This document shows, one piece after another, positions 52,476-61,010 of a DNA stretch of 64,000 nucleotides. Made by a program: the position numbers and the translations under genes. The notes beneath the pieces are model-generated. The model had not been told where the DNA came from, ran no database searches, and worked only from the letters and a program-made list of their open reading frames with translations. Each line of letters opens with the position of its first letter. The first letter of the stretch is position 1. The DNA comes from Ruminococcus sp. (GTDB lineage: Bacteria; Bacillota; Clostridia; Lachnospirales; Lachnospiraceae), in assembly GCA_013911065.1 (NCBI GenBank), contig JACERV010000022.1:1-64000 (forward strand), given 5' to 3'.

Positions 52476-53273
52476 CTAGACATTGTGATAACGTCCGATA
52501 GGAACAATAAGGGGGGAATTTGAAATAGGATCGTTAATTACAGAGCAATCGAGCCCGAATATATCCTTTATTGATTCAGGGGAAATAACCTCTTCCGGGG
52601 TTCCCTGTACAATCAGTTTTCCTTCGCGAAGAGCAAATAAATAATCTGCATATCTTGCAGACAGGTTAATATCATGCAATACCATCGCAATCGTGATCCC
52701 TTGTTTTCGGTTTAATTCGGTTAATAAGTCTAAAATCTCAACCTGGTAAGCGATGTCGAGAAAGGTTGTAGGTTCGTCTAACAATAATATATCTGTCTGC
52801 TGTGCCAAGGCCAGTGCAATCCAGACTCTCTGGCGCTGTCCCCCTGACAATTCATCCACGTTCCTGTTGGCAAGCTCAGTGATGCCCATAATCTCCATAG
52901 CCTCTGAAGCTGCCTCAAAGTCTTCTTTATTCATGCCTTTCATAATTGTACGGTATGGAAACCTGCCGCGGCAGACTAAGTCAAATACCGTTATCCCTTC
53001 CGGTGTGACCGGTGATTGTGGAAGCAATCCCAGAGTCTGTGCCAATATCTTTGAAGGATAAGCATCTATTTCTTTGCCATCCAGTATGATATTTCCATTT
53101 TCCGGCTTGAGTAATCTTGAGAAGGTTTTTAATAATGTAGATTTTCCGCAGCCGTTTCCACCGATAATAACACTTATTTTATTGGCCGGTATGGAAATGT
53201 CTATTCCATTTATAATGACCCTCTTGTCATATCCGGCAACAACCTCTTTGGCTGAAAGTGAATGTTCTGTCAT
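52476..53273 (-). CDS. iron-siderophore ABC importer ATPase (FecE/FhuC-type)
   Basis: A 265-residue ATPase: Walker A GGNGCGKST (about 36), Q-loop GLLPQSP, signature LSGGQRQRVWIALA (about 143), Walker B ILLLDEPTTFLD (about 164) and the switch His of VLHDIN. The family drives uptake of ferric siderophores, heme or cobalamin. It is the last gene of a four-gene minus-strand operon and overlaps the permease stop by 4 bases. The metal-regulator-like operator upstream of the operon favours iron-siderophore over B12. Confidence 0.9.
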   Translation of the reverse strand: MTEHSLSAKEVVAGYDKRVIINGIDISIPANKISVIIGGNGCGKSTLLKTFSRLLKPENGNIILDGKEIDAYPSKILAQTLGLLPQSPVTPEGITVFDLVCRGRFPYRTIMKGMNKEDFEAASEAMEIMGITELANRNVDELSGGQRQRVWIALALAQQTDILLLDEPTTFLDIAYQVEILDLLTELNRKQGITIAMVLHDINLSARYADYLFALREGKLIVQGTPEEVISPESIKDIFGLDCSVINDPISNSPLIVPIGRYHNV

Positions 53274-54307
53274 GACGCATTTCCTCCTTTGCTATTCGCA
53301 CGTACCAGTAGAATCAGCATATAGGGTGCCCCTAATACCCCTGTAATAACACCTACCGGATACCTTGTTCCTAAAGCATATTGTCCCGCCAGATCAGCGG
53401 CCAGTACAAGGCAGGCACCGACCAGTCCTGCGGATATAGTATTTACACTGCCTCTGCCTGCCAATCTGGAGGCAATCGGTCCGGACAAAAAAGCAACCGA
53501 TGCGATTGGTCCTGATATTGAAGTTGCAAAGGCTGCTAAAAATACCGCACTGAGCATAAGAATTATATAGATTGCTTTTACCTTTACACCCAGGATAGTG
53601 GCTGAATCATCACCCAATTGCAATACCTGCAGGTGTCTGCCAAATAACAGGATAGAGAGTCCGCCTGTGACTACAACAATGAATAAGACAGGGACTCCTT
53701 CCATCTGAACTCCATTCAGGCTTCCGTTTAGCCAGCGGAGGGCGGTTGCCACATCATATTCGGCACCCTTTAATAATATAAATGAGATGGCTGCATTGAG
53801 CATAGCTTGTATGCCTATACCAATCAAAATCAGCCGGGCTTTTGAAAACCCTTTTCCCTGTGACAAAAGATAAAGCATAGCTGCTACGGTAATTCCCGAT
53901 ATGAGGGCGATTATTGATACAACATTTCCGCTCAGATTTAAAACCAAAATAGAAAAGACAGCTGCAACGCTGGATCCGGCTGTGACGCCTATAATATCGG
54001 GGCTTGCCAAATCATTTCTAAGTAAAGTCTGAAATGTATTACCGGCCATACCAAAGGCCATTCCCGCCAATATCCCGGTAAGCATTCTGGGAAGTCTGAG
54101 TGTTTTTATAGTAAATACCGCACCGCTGATTTCTTCTCCCTTTAAAACCCTGAATACAACATCCAGAGAGTATACTGTATTTCCATACGTAAGCATCAGG
54201 ACAGACAAAAGAACAATCAAAAAGACCAGCACAAGTACTACTATGAGATGCCTTCTGTGTCTCTTTCTATATCCGTCCATAATAGAGGTCTTCGTATTTG
54301 ATATCAT
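53270..54307 (-). CDS. iron-siderophore ABC importer permease (FecCD family, second)
   Basis: A 345-residue permease with about nine or ten membrane segments. Family motifs are RLPRMLTGILAGMAFGMAGNTFQTLLRNDLASPDIIGVTAGSS in pieces (LRLPRMLTGILAGMAFG, about 67; DLASPDIIGVTAG, about 90) and GPIASVAFLSGPIASRLAG (about 280). An upstream in-frame extension to 54568 lies wholly inside the neighbouring permease and is rejected: ATG 54305-54307 has GGAAGGTGAG before it and overlaps the previous stop as ATGA. It pairs with the permease upstream to form a heterodimer. Confidence 0.9.
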   Translation of the reverse strand: MISNTKTSIMDGYRKRHRRHLIVVLVLVFLIVLLSVLMLTYGNTVYSLDVVFRVLKGEEISGAVFTIKTLRLPRMLTGILAGMAFGMAGNTFQTLLRNDLASPDIIGVTAGSSVAAVFSILVLNLSGNVVSIIALISGITVAAMLYLLSQGKGFSKARLILIGIGIQAMLNAAISFILLKGAEYDVATALRWLNGSLNGVQMEGVPVLFIVVVTGGLSILLFGRHLQVLQLGDDSATILGVKVKAIYIILMLSAVFLAAFATSISGPIASVAFLSGPIASRLAGRGSVNTISAGLVGACLVLAADLAGQYALGTRYPVGVITGVLGAPYMLILLVRANSKGGNAS

Positions 54308-55302
54308 ATTGAGCTCACCTTCCTTTTCCTTACAATCATAATAAAGAAGGGGGCACCCAAAAAGGCTGTTACAATCCCTACTTCCAGTTCCCCGGGGCTT
54401 CCAAGTACACGCCCTATTGTATCGGATATCGTTAGCAGACATGCCCCTCCGACTGCTGACATGGGAAGGATATATTTGAGGTCGGGGCCAAAGAGAATGC
54501 GTATAAGATGAGGAATCATAAGACCCACAAAACCGATAGGCCCTGCTAAAGCCGTAGTAGCCCCGCACAGCAATACCCCTGCAAGAGCTCCCATCCCTTT
54601 GGTTAATTTTGTATTGACCCCCAAACCTGTAGCGATTTCATCACCCAAAGCCAGGCTGTTTAATGAGGGTATCAGAAATATAGAAATTATAAAGCCTGCC
54701 AGCAGATAAGGCGCTATAATGAGAATATCTGACCAACCAGTACCACTTATGCTGCCTACCTGCCAGAATCTGAAGTCATCCATTACCTGAGATTTCGGCA
54801 GCATAACCGTACTGACTAAAGAGGCAAGTGCCATACTTGTAGCCGCACCGGATAATGCCAGTTTAATTGGAGTGATTTCACCGCTTCCAATAGAAGCTAT
54901 TGCGTATACAAAAACTGCAGTGGCGCCTGAGCCCATTAAAGCCAGCCAGATATATTGATAGGGCAGATTGATATTGAAAAAAGCAATGCCACATACTACA
55001 AACAATGAGGCGCCTGTATTTACCCCTAAGATGCTTGGGTCTGCGATGGGATTTCTCGTAATGGACTGCATAAGGGCACCCGATACTCCGAGCGCCCCTC
55101 CTGCTATTATGCCAAAAACCATTCTTGGAATCCTTGCCTGTACCACACTTACGGTAAATGCATCCCCGTTAGCACCTGTAAGTGCCGAAAGTACGTCGCT
55201 TACAGGAATGTACCGGGAACCTGTTGCCAGCGAAAGCATTCCGCATAGCATAGTGAATAGTATACTGAATAGGATTATACTTCTTATCTTAAAGTTTCTC
55301 AT
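54304..55302 (-). CDS. iron-siderophore ABC importer permease (FecCD family, first)
   Basis: A 332-residue FecCD-type permease: ARIPRMVFGIIAGGALGVSG (about 52), MQSITRNPIADPSILGVNTGASLF (about 75, in pieces), LALGDEIATGLGVNTKLTKG (about 215) and GPIGFVGLMIPHLIRILFGPD (about 255), with 9-10 hydrophobic segments. It overlaps the binding-protein gene by 4 bases at its start and the second permease by 4 at its end, so the operon is tightly coupled. Confidence 0.92.
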   Translation of the reverse strand: MRNFKIRSIILFSILFTMLCGMLSLATGSRYIPVSDVLSALTGANGDAFTVSVVQARIPRMVFGIIAGGALGVSGALMQSITRNPIADPSILGVNTGASLFVVCGIAFFNINLPYQYIWLALMGSGATAVFVYAIASIGSGEITPIKLALSGAATSMALASLVSTVMLPKSQVMDDFRFWQVGSISGTGWSDILIIAPYLLAGFIISIFLIPSLNSLALGDEIATGLGVNTKLTKGMGALAGVLLCGATTALAGPIGFVGLMIPHLIRILFGPDLKYILPMSAVGGACLLTISDTIGRVLGSPGELEVGIVTAFLGAPFFIMIVRKRKVSSI

Positions 55303-56360
55303 TTCACCTTTTCTGCTGCCTCATTTAATAAAGAAACATACTCCTCAATTGTTGCAGGGATGGATAATACTGATGGTGTGCAGGATGCCGCCAATGAAGC
55401 ATTAGGGTCTATCATAACCACAGAACCGTTGGCAATAGCAGGTATTTGTCCCACCAAAGAGTCCTCCTGCAGAACTTTCAACACGGATTCATCTCCATAA
55501 GTAACGATAACATCAATATCTTTTAATACGTCAACATTTTCAGAGCTTATTGTTACGGTAAATGCGCTGGGATCATCTGCAAGCTGCATAACACTGTCAG
55601 GAAAACCAAGTCCCAAATCAGTTAAATAGGAGGCCCGGGGATCTGTAGGTGTGTAAACATAGAAGGTGCCCAGATCAGATGCATTGAAATAGAAGAAGGC
55701 GGCTGTTTTTCCCTCCAGGCTTTCATACTTCTTTATCTCCGTATTGATTAATTCATCTGTTTCGTCGATTAACGCTTTTGCCTCTGCTTCTTTTCCCATA
55801 CCTTGAGCATTCAGGAGTGTCTGGTCTCTCCAATATGTCTGCCATGGATATTCAGGATATGCAACAACAGGTGCAATCTGGCTTAATAAATCATATTCCT
55901 CCTGGGTAATACCAGAGTAAGCTGCCAGAATAACATCCGGGTTTGTATCGCTGATGGCTTCATAGTCAAGCCCGTCCGTATCATCAAATACGACAGGTTT
56001 TTCTTCGCCAAGTTCCTTATATTTGTCACCGGTCCATAGGGAAAGACCATTTTCGTCTGTTGTCCCAAAGTTTGCTTTAGATACCCCTACCGGAACGATG
56101 CCAAGCGCAAGAGGAACATCCTGATTTCCCCATGAAATGGTCGCAATTCGTTCAGGTTCCTTTTCTATAACTGTTTCCCCAAATGCATGGGTGATGGTAA
56201 TCGGATATGTAGCAGATGAATCTTCAGAGGTATCTTCTGTGGATTTACCGGCAGCGCTGCCTGCAGTCTTCTGGGTGGTTTCCTTGCTGCCGCAGGCTGT
56301 AAGTAAGGTTGTAACTGTTAAAAGTGCCATAAGGCTTAATTTGACTTTGTTTAATTTCAT
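55299..56360 (-). CDS. iron-siderophore-binding lipoprotein (FecB/FepB-type)
   Basis: A 353-residue lipoprotein: signal peptide with lipobox LTAC (Cys23), Thr/Ser-rich linker, then a class III (helical backbone) binding fold: ITHAFGETVIEKEPERIATISWG (in pieces, about 53-76), PDVILAAYSGITQEEYDLLSQI (about 137) and IDVIVTYGDESVLKVLQ (about 284). It is the first gene of the operon and would capture a ferric siderophore or heme outside the cell. A DtxR-type palindrome lies 40-58 bases upstream. Confidence 0.9.
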   Translation of the reverse strand: MKLNKVKLSLMALLTVTTLLTACGSKETTQKTAGSAAGKSTEDTSEDSSATYPITITHAFGETVIEKEPERIATISWGNQDVPLALGIVPVGVSKANFGTTDENGLSLWTGDKYKELGEEKPVVFDDTDGLDYEAISDTNPDVILAAYSGITQEEYDLLSQIAPVVAYPEYPWQTYWRDQTLLNAQGMGKEAEAKALIDETDELINTEIKKYESLEGKTAAFFYFNASDLGTFYVYTPTDPRASYLTDLGLGFPDSVMQLADDPSAFTVTISSENVDVLKDIDVIVTYGDESVLKVLQEDSLVGQIPAIANGSVVMIDPNASLAASCTPSVLSIPATIEEYVSLLNEAAEKVK

Positions 56361-56400
56361 GGTTTCCTCTTTTCTCCTTCATAAAAATAATCCACTCTTG

Positions 56401-56418
56401 TTAGTTGCATCTAACTAA
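56401..56418. promoter_or_regulatory. DtxR-like iron-box palindrome upstream of siderophore operon
   Basis: TTAGTTGCATCTAACTAA contains GTTAG/CTAAC arms (with the preceding G) in a TTAG...CTAA frame resembling DtxR/IdeR-type boxes. Partial symmetry extends outward (TCCACTCTT and AAGAATGGA). It is not a Fur-like 19-mer. Iron-dependent repression of the minus-strand operon is inferred. Confidence 0.5.
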
Positions 56419-56493
56419 GAATGGATTATACGTCAAGACAGAGGTTCTGTCAACTAAAAACTAAAAATTATTAAAAAATTTTTAATCAAAACA

Positions 56494-57510
56494 TTATAAA
56501 GAAAAACTATCATGTAAATATAAATCACAAAAACAGGTATAGTGTATTGGAGCTGCTTCTTTTCCGTCAGCGAGACGCAGAGCCGTATCAAAGGCTTTTA
56601 TTGTAATCTCATCAAGAGGGCGTGCTATCATAGATAAAGATGGTATGTAATTCACAATATGCTCTGCATCCCCGGAAGAACCAAAACACAACAGTTCAGC
56701 ATCTCTTGGAATAAGAAAATGGTTGCGGGCTAAAAGTGGTATTGCACCGAATGCCAGAGTGCTGTTCATACATATAATGATTTCCGGTTTTTCTTCCATG
56801 TTTAGTATATGGCGTGCTGCAATGGCTCCGCCAATCATTGTGTTTTCTGTTGCGATAAAAGCATCTTTTGAAAGCTTGATTCCGTTTTCCTCACAGCAGC
56901 GTATAAATAAATTAAAATATTCATCGCCGTGCTGCCGGCTGTCTCTTCCTGAAAGTACCAGAATCTTGCTGCAGCCTTTTGCGCTGATCATTTTTACTGC
57001 CTGTGAAATAGCCTCGTCTGCTACGTAAGACACGCTGGAATATTTTGAACTTGAATGATTATAGATTACAAAGGGAGAATTCCCGGGGCGGTCTTCCAAT
57101 TCCTTTAAATCGTTTTCATTTTCTATGCTGATAACCGCAGACTCATAAGCGGATATGTGAACCCGGTCAATTTTCTCTGTCAGCCGGCCTGTTTCGTAGG
57201 GGCATAGTAGAATATTGTAATCTCGTCCTGTTTGTTTTCTATGTCTGTTGATGCTGGAATGAATGACATTCATATCCATCCATACGGAATTCACCGGAAT
57301 AAAAAATGCAACTGTCGGCTGCCATTTTTTTAATGCATTTGGTTCATTGGCTGAAGAATTCATTTTATATCCCAGCTGTCTTGCTGCCTTTATTACTTTC
57401 TGGGCAGTATCATCTGCTACTTTATGTTCTTTCGCCGTCCCATTTAACACAAAGCTTACTGTTGATACAGATACTCCTGCAAGCTTTGCAACATCTTTCA
57501 TAACAGCCAT
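56494..57510 (-). CDS. LacI-family transcriptional regulator
   Basis: A 338-residue repressor. The LacI helix-turn-helix MKDVAKLAGVSVSTVSFVLN occupies residues 4-23, with the hinge at about 45-60; the rest is a periplasmic-binding-like effector domain (DRVHISAYESAVISIEN, KILVLSGRDSRQHGDEYFNLF, PEIIICMNSTLAFGAIPLLA). GGAGG precedes the ATG at 57508-57510. Its neighbours are iron uptake and a MerR regulator, so no target operon is evident; it may act on sugar genes elsewhere. Confidence 0.88.
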   Translation of the reverse strand: MAVMKDVAKLAGVSVSTVSFVLNGTAKEHKVADDTAQKVIKAARQLGYKMNSSANEPNALKKWQPTVAFFIPVNSVWMDMNVIHSSINRHRKQTGRDYNILLCPYETGRLTEKIDRVHISAYESAVISIENENDLKELEDRPGNSPFVIYNHSSSKYSSVSYVADEAISQAVKMISAKGCSKILVLSGRDSRQHGDEYFNLFIRCCEENGIKLSKDAFIATENTMIGGAIAARHILNMEEKPEIIICMNSTLAFGAIPLLARNHFLIPRDAELLCFGSSGDAEHIVNYIPSLSMIARPLDEITIKAFDTALRLADGKEAAPIHYTCFCDLYLHDSFSL

Positions 57511-57741
57511 AATTAACCTCCATGTAGATAAATTATATTAATTTCTTAACGATATTTGGTTCAGATAAGTCTAATATATACACTATAGCAGGAAAATTCA
57601 ATCTCTGATTAAAATAAATTTAAAATTTTTTAATATTAAATTAAGTTCCACTAATTTACGAAATCCCTGTTGACTCTCACACTGTGGTATACTCTATATT
57701 ATAAGTGAGCTCAAAAAACATATATATGTGAGGAATTAAAA

Positions 57742-58560
57742 ATGCTTAAAATAGGTGATTTTTCAAAATTATCAAGGATCAGTATACGGATGCTGCGGCA
57801 TTACGATGAAATCGGCCTGCTGGTTCCCAAGAACACAGACTGTTTTACCGGTTACCGCTATTATGCGGAGGAACAACTGCCTGTTGCGGGCAGGATTACA
57901 GCGCTTAAGGATATGGGTTTCGGGCTTTCTGCCATAGGCGAAATCCTGAAAAGTTACGACAATCCACAGGCGCTGGCGGAATTTCTGGCGGTAAAACAAG
58001 CCGAAGTACAGGCGGAGGCTGCCAAAACAAACCACCGTCTGCTGCTCCTTGAAACAGCCATTAAACGGCTGAGAAAGGATGAAACTGCTATGAATTATAA
58101 TGTGACATTAAAAACTTTACCAAAACGCTATGTTGCCAGTGTGCGGCAAGTCATTCCTGCCTACGATCAGGAGGGTACCCTCTGGAATATCATGATGAGC
58201 GAAACAGCCCCGCTGGGAGTACAATATGCCGACAACTGTCTCAGTCTTGCTGTTTTTCATGATGAGGGATACAAAGAAAGCGATGTGGATGTAGAAATCC
58301 AATGCGCTGTAAAGGGAAGCTATCAAAATACCGGACATGTTGTGTTTAAGGATATGCCGGAGATAGACATTGCATCGGTAACTTACAAAGGCAGTTACGA
58401 GCAGCTTACCACCGTGAACCATGCGGTAGCGAATTGGGTAAGGGACAACGGCTATGAGTTCAATGGTGCTATGTTCTGCATCTATCATGTCAGCCCTGCC
58501 CAAACCAGCAATCCGGAAGAATTGGTGACAGAGGTGTGTTATCCGGTGAAAAAGAAATAA
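57742..58560 (+). CDS. MerR-family regulator with GyrI-like effector domain
   Basis: A 272-residue regulator: MerR DNA-binding domain MLKIGDFSKLSRISIRMLRHYDEIGLL (residues 1-27, in pieces) with the family YRYYAEEQL wing, a long helix (about 75-110), then a GyrI/AraC-effector-type domain (about 115-270) beginning YNVTLKTLPKRYVASVRQVI and containing GSYEQLTTVNHAVANWVRDNG. This BmrR/BltR-like arrangement usually senses lipophilic or drug-like compounds. No efflux gene is next to it. GTGAGGAATTAAAA precedes the ATG. Confidence 0.88.
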   Translation: MLKIGDFSKLSRISIRMLRHYDEIGLLVPKNTDCFTGYRYYAEEQLPVAGRITALKDMGFGLSAIGEILKSYDNPQALAEFLAVKQAEVQAEAAKTNHRLLLLETAIKRLRKDETAMNYNVTLKTLPKRYVASVRQVIPAYDQEGTLWNIMMSETAPLGVQYADNCLSLAVFHDEGYKESDVDVEIQCAVKGSYQNTGHVVFKDMPEIDIASVTYKGSYEQLTTVNHAVANWVRDNGYEFNGAMFCIYHVSPAQTSNPEELVTEVCYPVKKK

Positions 58561-58572
58561 CAGAAATATAAG

Positions 58573-58620
58573 AGGAGCTGGCGCCAATTGATTGATTTTT
58601 AGTCAAGGGGCGGAGCTCCT
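58573..58620 (+). terminator. probable terminator after MerR gene
   Basis: AGGAGCT (58573-58579) pairs with AGCTCCT (58614-58620), followed by TATTCTTTG. The loop is long and the T-run weak. Confidence 0.4.
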
Positions 58621-58666
58621 TATTCTTTGCACTTAAAAAGGAATCGTTCTCCTTTCGTCCGTGCTG

Positions 58667-59335
58667 TTAATTTTCCAAAAGCAAACGGTCAAATTGTTTG
58701 AAATCAGTGATTACATCAAATACTTCGGGAAGCTTCTCGAATGTGTGCCTTTGATTTTGAGGAGCGACAACTATAATTTTACCAATACCAGCATTGTATG
58801 CTGATTGGATACCCGAAGCTGCATCCTCAAAAACAATACATTTATGCGGTTCAATTTCAATTACTTTTGCAGCCCGGATATAAAAATCCGGAGCTGGTTT
58901 TCCGGGGATAGTTCCATCATTATAAATGATTTTGTCAATATCGAACCATTTTTCCAGATTGAATTTTTTTATAAAATAGTCTACATTCACTTTTGGTGAA
59001 GCTGTCGCAATTGTCCGGGGGATTTGTCTTTCCTTCAATTCATCTAAAAGAAGTTTTACGTCTGCTGCCAGACAAGTTGAACGATCAGACTCACAAAGTT
59101 CCCGATATATGGCTTCCTTTTTATCCGCCAATTCCGCTATCTGTTCTTTGCTTAATGCAGATTGTGATAAATACTGCACGATGGAATCGGTAGTGCGTCC
59201 GTGAATAATTTCCTTAAATTCTGCTTGCGTAATGATTCTGTGAAATACCTGTGTTGAAAAAAGCTGCCACGATTTTTCTACTTTATCTGAATCATCAAAA
59301 AGGGTACCATTGAAGTCAAAAATAACCCCTGTCAT
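58667..59335 (-). CDS. HAD-superfamily phosphatase / beta-phosphoglucomutase-like
   Basis: A 222-residue HAD hydrolase of subfamily IA. Motif I is FDFNGTLFDD with nucleophile Asp7 and Asn in place of the more common acid-base Asp at position 9 (DFNGT), motif II is TIATASPKV (about 112), and motifs III/IV are PGKPAPDFYIRAA and CIVFEDAASGIQSAYNAG (about 168). A cap domain lies after motif I. The Asn at the general acid position suggests phosphonatase- or dehalogenase-like chemistry, or altered phosphatase activity. It stands alone; no pathway is suggested by the neighbours. Confidence 0.82.
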   Translation of the reverse strand: MTGVIFDFNGTLFDDSDKVEKSWQLFSTQVFHRIITQAEFKEIIHGRTTDSIVQYLSQSALSKEQIAELADKKEAIYRELCESDRSTCLAADVKLLLDELKERQIPRTIATASPKVNVDYFIKKFNLEKWFDIDKIIYNDGTIPGKPAPDFYIRAAKVIEIEPHKCIVFEDAASGIQSAYNAGIGKIIVVAPQNQRHTFEKLPEVFDVITDFKQFDRLLLEN

Positions 59336-59377
59336 ATAGACACCTCCGTTTAATTATTGGTAATAAAAATGAAACTA

Positions 59378-59731
59378 TTAAATCTCTCTGGTGCCGCTGC
59401 TCTCTTGAAGTTTCTTATATTCTCTGGGAGAACATCTCATATATTTTCTAAATACTTCTGAATAGTAACTTGAACCAGAGAATCCAGCTTTTGTTGCTGT
59501 TTCTGTAATGGTATAGGAATCATCCATTAACAGTGGCAGACTCTTTTGGATTCTGTAACAAAGTAGGTATTCGAAAGGAGTCTGGTGCATAGTCTTTTTA
59601 AAAATCCGGCAGAATTCACTTTTGCTGATATGGCAGGAGGCAGCCATTTCATCAAGTGTAATGGGTGCCTGGTAATTACTATGTATAAACTGCAGAGCTT
59701 TCTTTAGCCGGGTTATTCCTGGTTCCCGAAA
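59378..59731 (-). pseudogene. AraC-family regulator, 5'-truncated
   Basis: The minus-strand frame encodes only the C-terminal two-helix-turn-helix domain of an AraC regulator: GITRLKKALQFIHSNYQAPI, TLDEMAASCHISKSEFCRIF and ITETATKAGFSGSSYYSEVFRKYM with a RCSPREYKKL tail. The frame is open back to a TGA at 59732-59734, where the sequence switches to the MFS fragment on the other strand. The sensory N-terminal domain is missing. ATG 59647 would give 89 residues, lacking part of the first HTH, so function is doubtful. Confidence 0.75.
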
Positions 59732-59941
59732 TCACAGGGAAAGATGTCTGCGGTATTGTTCCTCTGTATAGCAGGAGGTGCAGTCGTATTACCTTGGCTG
59801 ATGGGATTTATCAGTAAAACAGGCGGACTCTATATGGGAATGATATTAAATGCAGTGTGCTTGATTGGGGCTATGGTAATATCATTTGTGATTGCACCTA
59901 AATCTAAAGAGCCTAAAAATAAACAGGAAATAGCGATGTAA
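59726..59941 (+). pseudogene. C-terminal fragment of an MFS transporter
   Basis: The frame encodes the last two membrane segments of a sugar-type major facilitator (SAVLFLCIAGGAVVLPWLMG, then GGLYMGMILNAVCLIGAMVI) and a charged tail. The upstream parts of the transporter are absent: the frame abuts the broken end of the AraC gene within about 5 bases. No ribosome binding site precedes ATG 59744. The junction looks like a deletion that removed the 5' parts of two divergent or adjoining genes. Confidence 0.7.
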
Positions 59942-60048
59942 ATATGAACAATAATAACATCAATAAAAAAATAGGAAGTGATCCTGGAAGTAACGGCAGT
60001 GTGCTTTGATCCATTTTTAAAGACATGGTGAATATAAGAAGGACATAA

Positions 60049-60147
60049 TTGAAGGAAGATGCAGTTTTAATAGGTGCCAGTGCATTTTTACCCCGAGATT
60101 TATATGCAAATCCTAATCTGATTAAGAATAGGTTGAATTTATCCTAA
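60049..60147 (+). other. short open frame, possible gene remnant
   Basis: A 32-codon frame from TTG 60049 with protein-like content (AVLIGASAFLPRDLYANPNL). It lies in a 244-base gap of scarred sequence and runs into the Phd operator. I do not recognise it; it may be the end of another deleted gene. Confidence 0.2.
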
Positions 60148-60171
60148 TTATAGCATATACTATAATTAGGA
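60142..60171. promoter_or_regulatory. 30-bp perfect palindrome upstream of phd-doc
   Basis: TCCTAATTATAG (60142-60153) and CTATAATTAGGA (60160-60171) are perfect 12-bp inverted repeats around CATATA. It contains TATACTATAAT-like promoter sequence and lies 15 bases before the antitoxin start, as expected for the Phd autoregulatory operator overlapping the promoter. Confidence 0.85.
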
Positions 60172-60185
60172 AAGGAAGTGATATT

Positions 60186-60428
60186 ATGCAGGTGAATATA
60201 AAAAATTTAGTATCAATGACAGAAGCTAACCAGAATTTTTCCAAAGTTGCAAAGATGGTTGATGAAAATGGGGCAGCAGTGGTTCTTAAAAATAATGTTC
60301 CCCGTTATGTAATTATTGATTATAGTAAAATACAGGAAGATAGTATAGCCGATGACCAGGCTGTGGAGGATATTGCGAAAAGAATACTCAGTAAACATGC
60401 AAAGGCGTTTGAGGAGCTTGCTAAATGA
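60186..60428 (+). CDS. Phd/YefM-family antitoxin
   Basis: An 80-residue antitoxin: an N-terminal Phd/YefM DNA-binding domain (MTEANQNFSKVAKMVDENGA, VVLKNNVPRYVIIDY, about 11-49) and a C-terminal acidic/helical tail that should wrap the toxin. AGGAAAGGAAGTG precedes the ATG. Its stop overlaps the toxin start as ATGA. It probably binds the palindrome at 60142-60171 to repress the pair and neutralises the Doc toxin. Confidence 0.88.
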   Translation: MQVNIKNLVSMTEANQNFSKVAKMVDENGAAVVLKNNVPRYVIIDYSKIQEDSIADDQAVEDIAKRILSKHAKAFEELAK

Positions 60429-60805
60429 TAATACTAAGTAAAAAACAAGTTATTTCCCTTCATAGCAGCCTTGTAAAGCAATTTGGTGGACTGCATGGAG
60501 TTAGAGATGATAAGCTATTAAATTCAGCCTTACAAACTCCATTTCAGACATTTGAAGGAGAGGACCTTTACCCTACAGTGCATAAGAAAGCAGCGTGTTT
60601 ATGTTTTGGACTGATAAATAATCATGCATTTCATGATGGTAATAAGCGGATTGGCATTCTTACTATGATGACGTTTATGGAACTGAATGGTATAGAAATC
60701 TTTTGCACAAATGAAGAATTAATAGAATTGGGATTTAGTATTGCATCTGGAAAGACAGGACAGGAACAGATATTGAATTGGATTATAGCTCATGATAGTA
60801 TTTGA
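60425..60805 (+). CDS. doc: Doc-family toxin (Fic fold)
   Basis: A 126-residue Doc toxin. The Fic motif is HAFHDGNKRIG (about 69-79), matching HxFxDGNKR of Doc proteins, which phosphorylate elongation factor Tu rather than AMPylate. LHSSLVKQFGGLHGVRDDKL near the start is a further Doc hallmark. All key residues are present, so it should be active. It is coupled to the antitoxin gene by an ATGA overlap and followed by a terminator, in a region with signs of past deletions. Confidence 0.9.
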   Translation: MIILSKKQVISLHSSLVKQFGGLHGVRDDKLLNSALQTPFQTFEGEDLYPTVHKKAACLCFGLINNHAFHDGNKRIGILTMMTFMELNGIEIFCTNEELIELGFSIASGKTGQEQILNWIIAHDSI

Positions 60806-60848
60806 AATAGCCTGTAATTCTATTTTGATTCTGTAATATAAGTATAGG

Positions 60849-60887
60849 AGCCGCGATTCTTTGGAAATAGAGGATTGCGGCTTTTTT
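60849..60887 (+). terminator. intrinsic terminator after doc
   Basis: AGCCGCGAT (60849-60857) pairs with ATTGCGGCT (60874-60882, one G-T pair), followed by TTTTT. Confidence 0.8.
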
Positions 60888-60962
60888 ACGCCTCACAGGC
60901 GCACGTTCTAACGAGTTTAAGTCTCGAATATGACCCGATTGTCAGCGGCAATAAAATTTATA

Positions 60963-60991
60963 TTGACAATAAGTGAATGTTCGTTTATTAT
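60963..60991 (+). promoter_or_regulatory. promoter and operator of tetR gene
   Basis: TTGACA (60963-60968) and TATTAT (60986-60991) are 17 bases apart. ATAAGTGAATGTTCGTTTA (60969-60987) fills the spacer and occurs again in inverted orientation at 61643-61661, 5' of lon, so it is a likely binding site of the TetR protein encoded here. Confidence 0.7.
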
Positions 60992-61010
60992 AAAACTACG
61001 AGGTGGTCAT

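Noticed and set aside
54308-54568. N-terminal extension of the second siderophore permease
   Set aside because: The 87 extra codons lie inside the other permease gene, carry no membrane pattern, and a better start with ribosome binding site exists at 54307.
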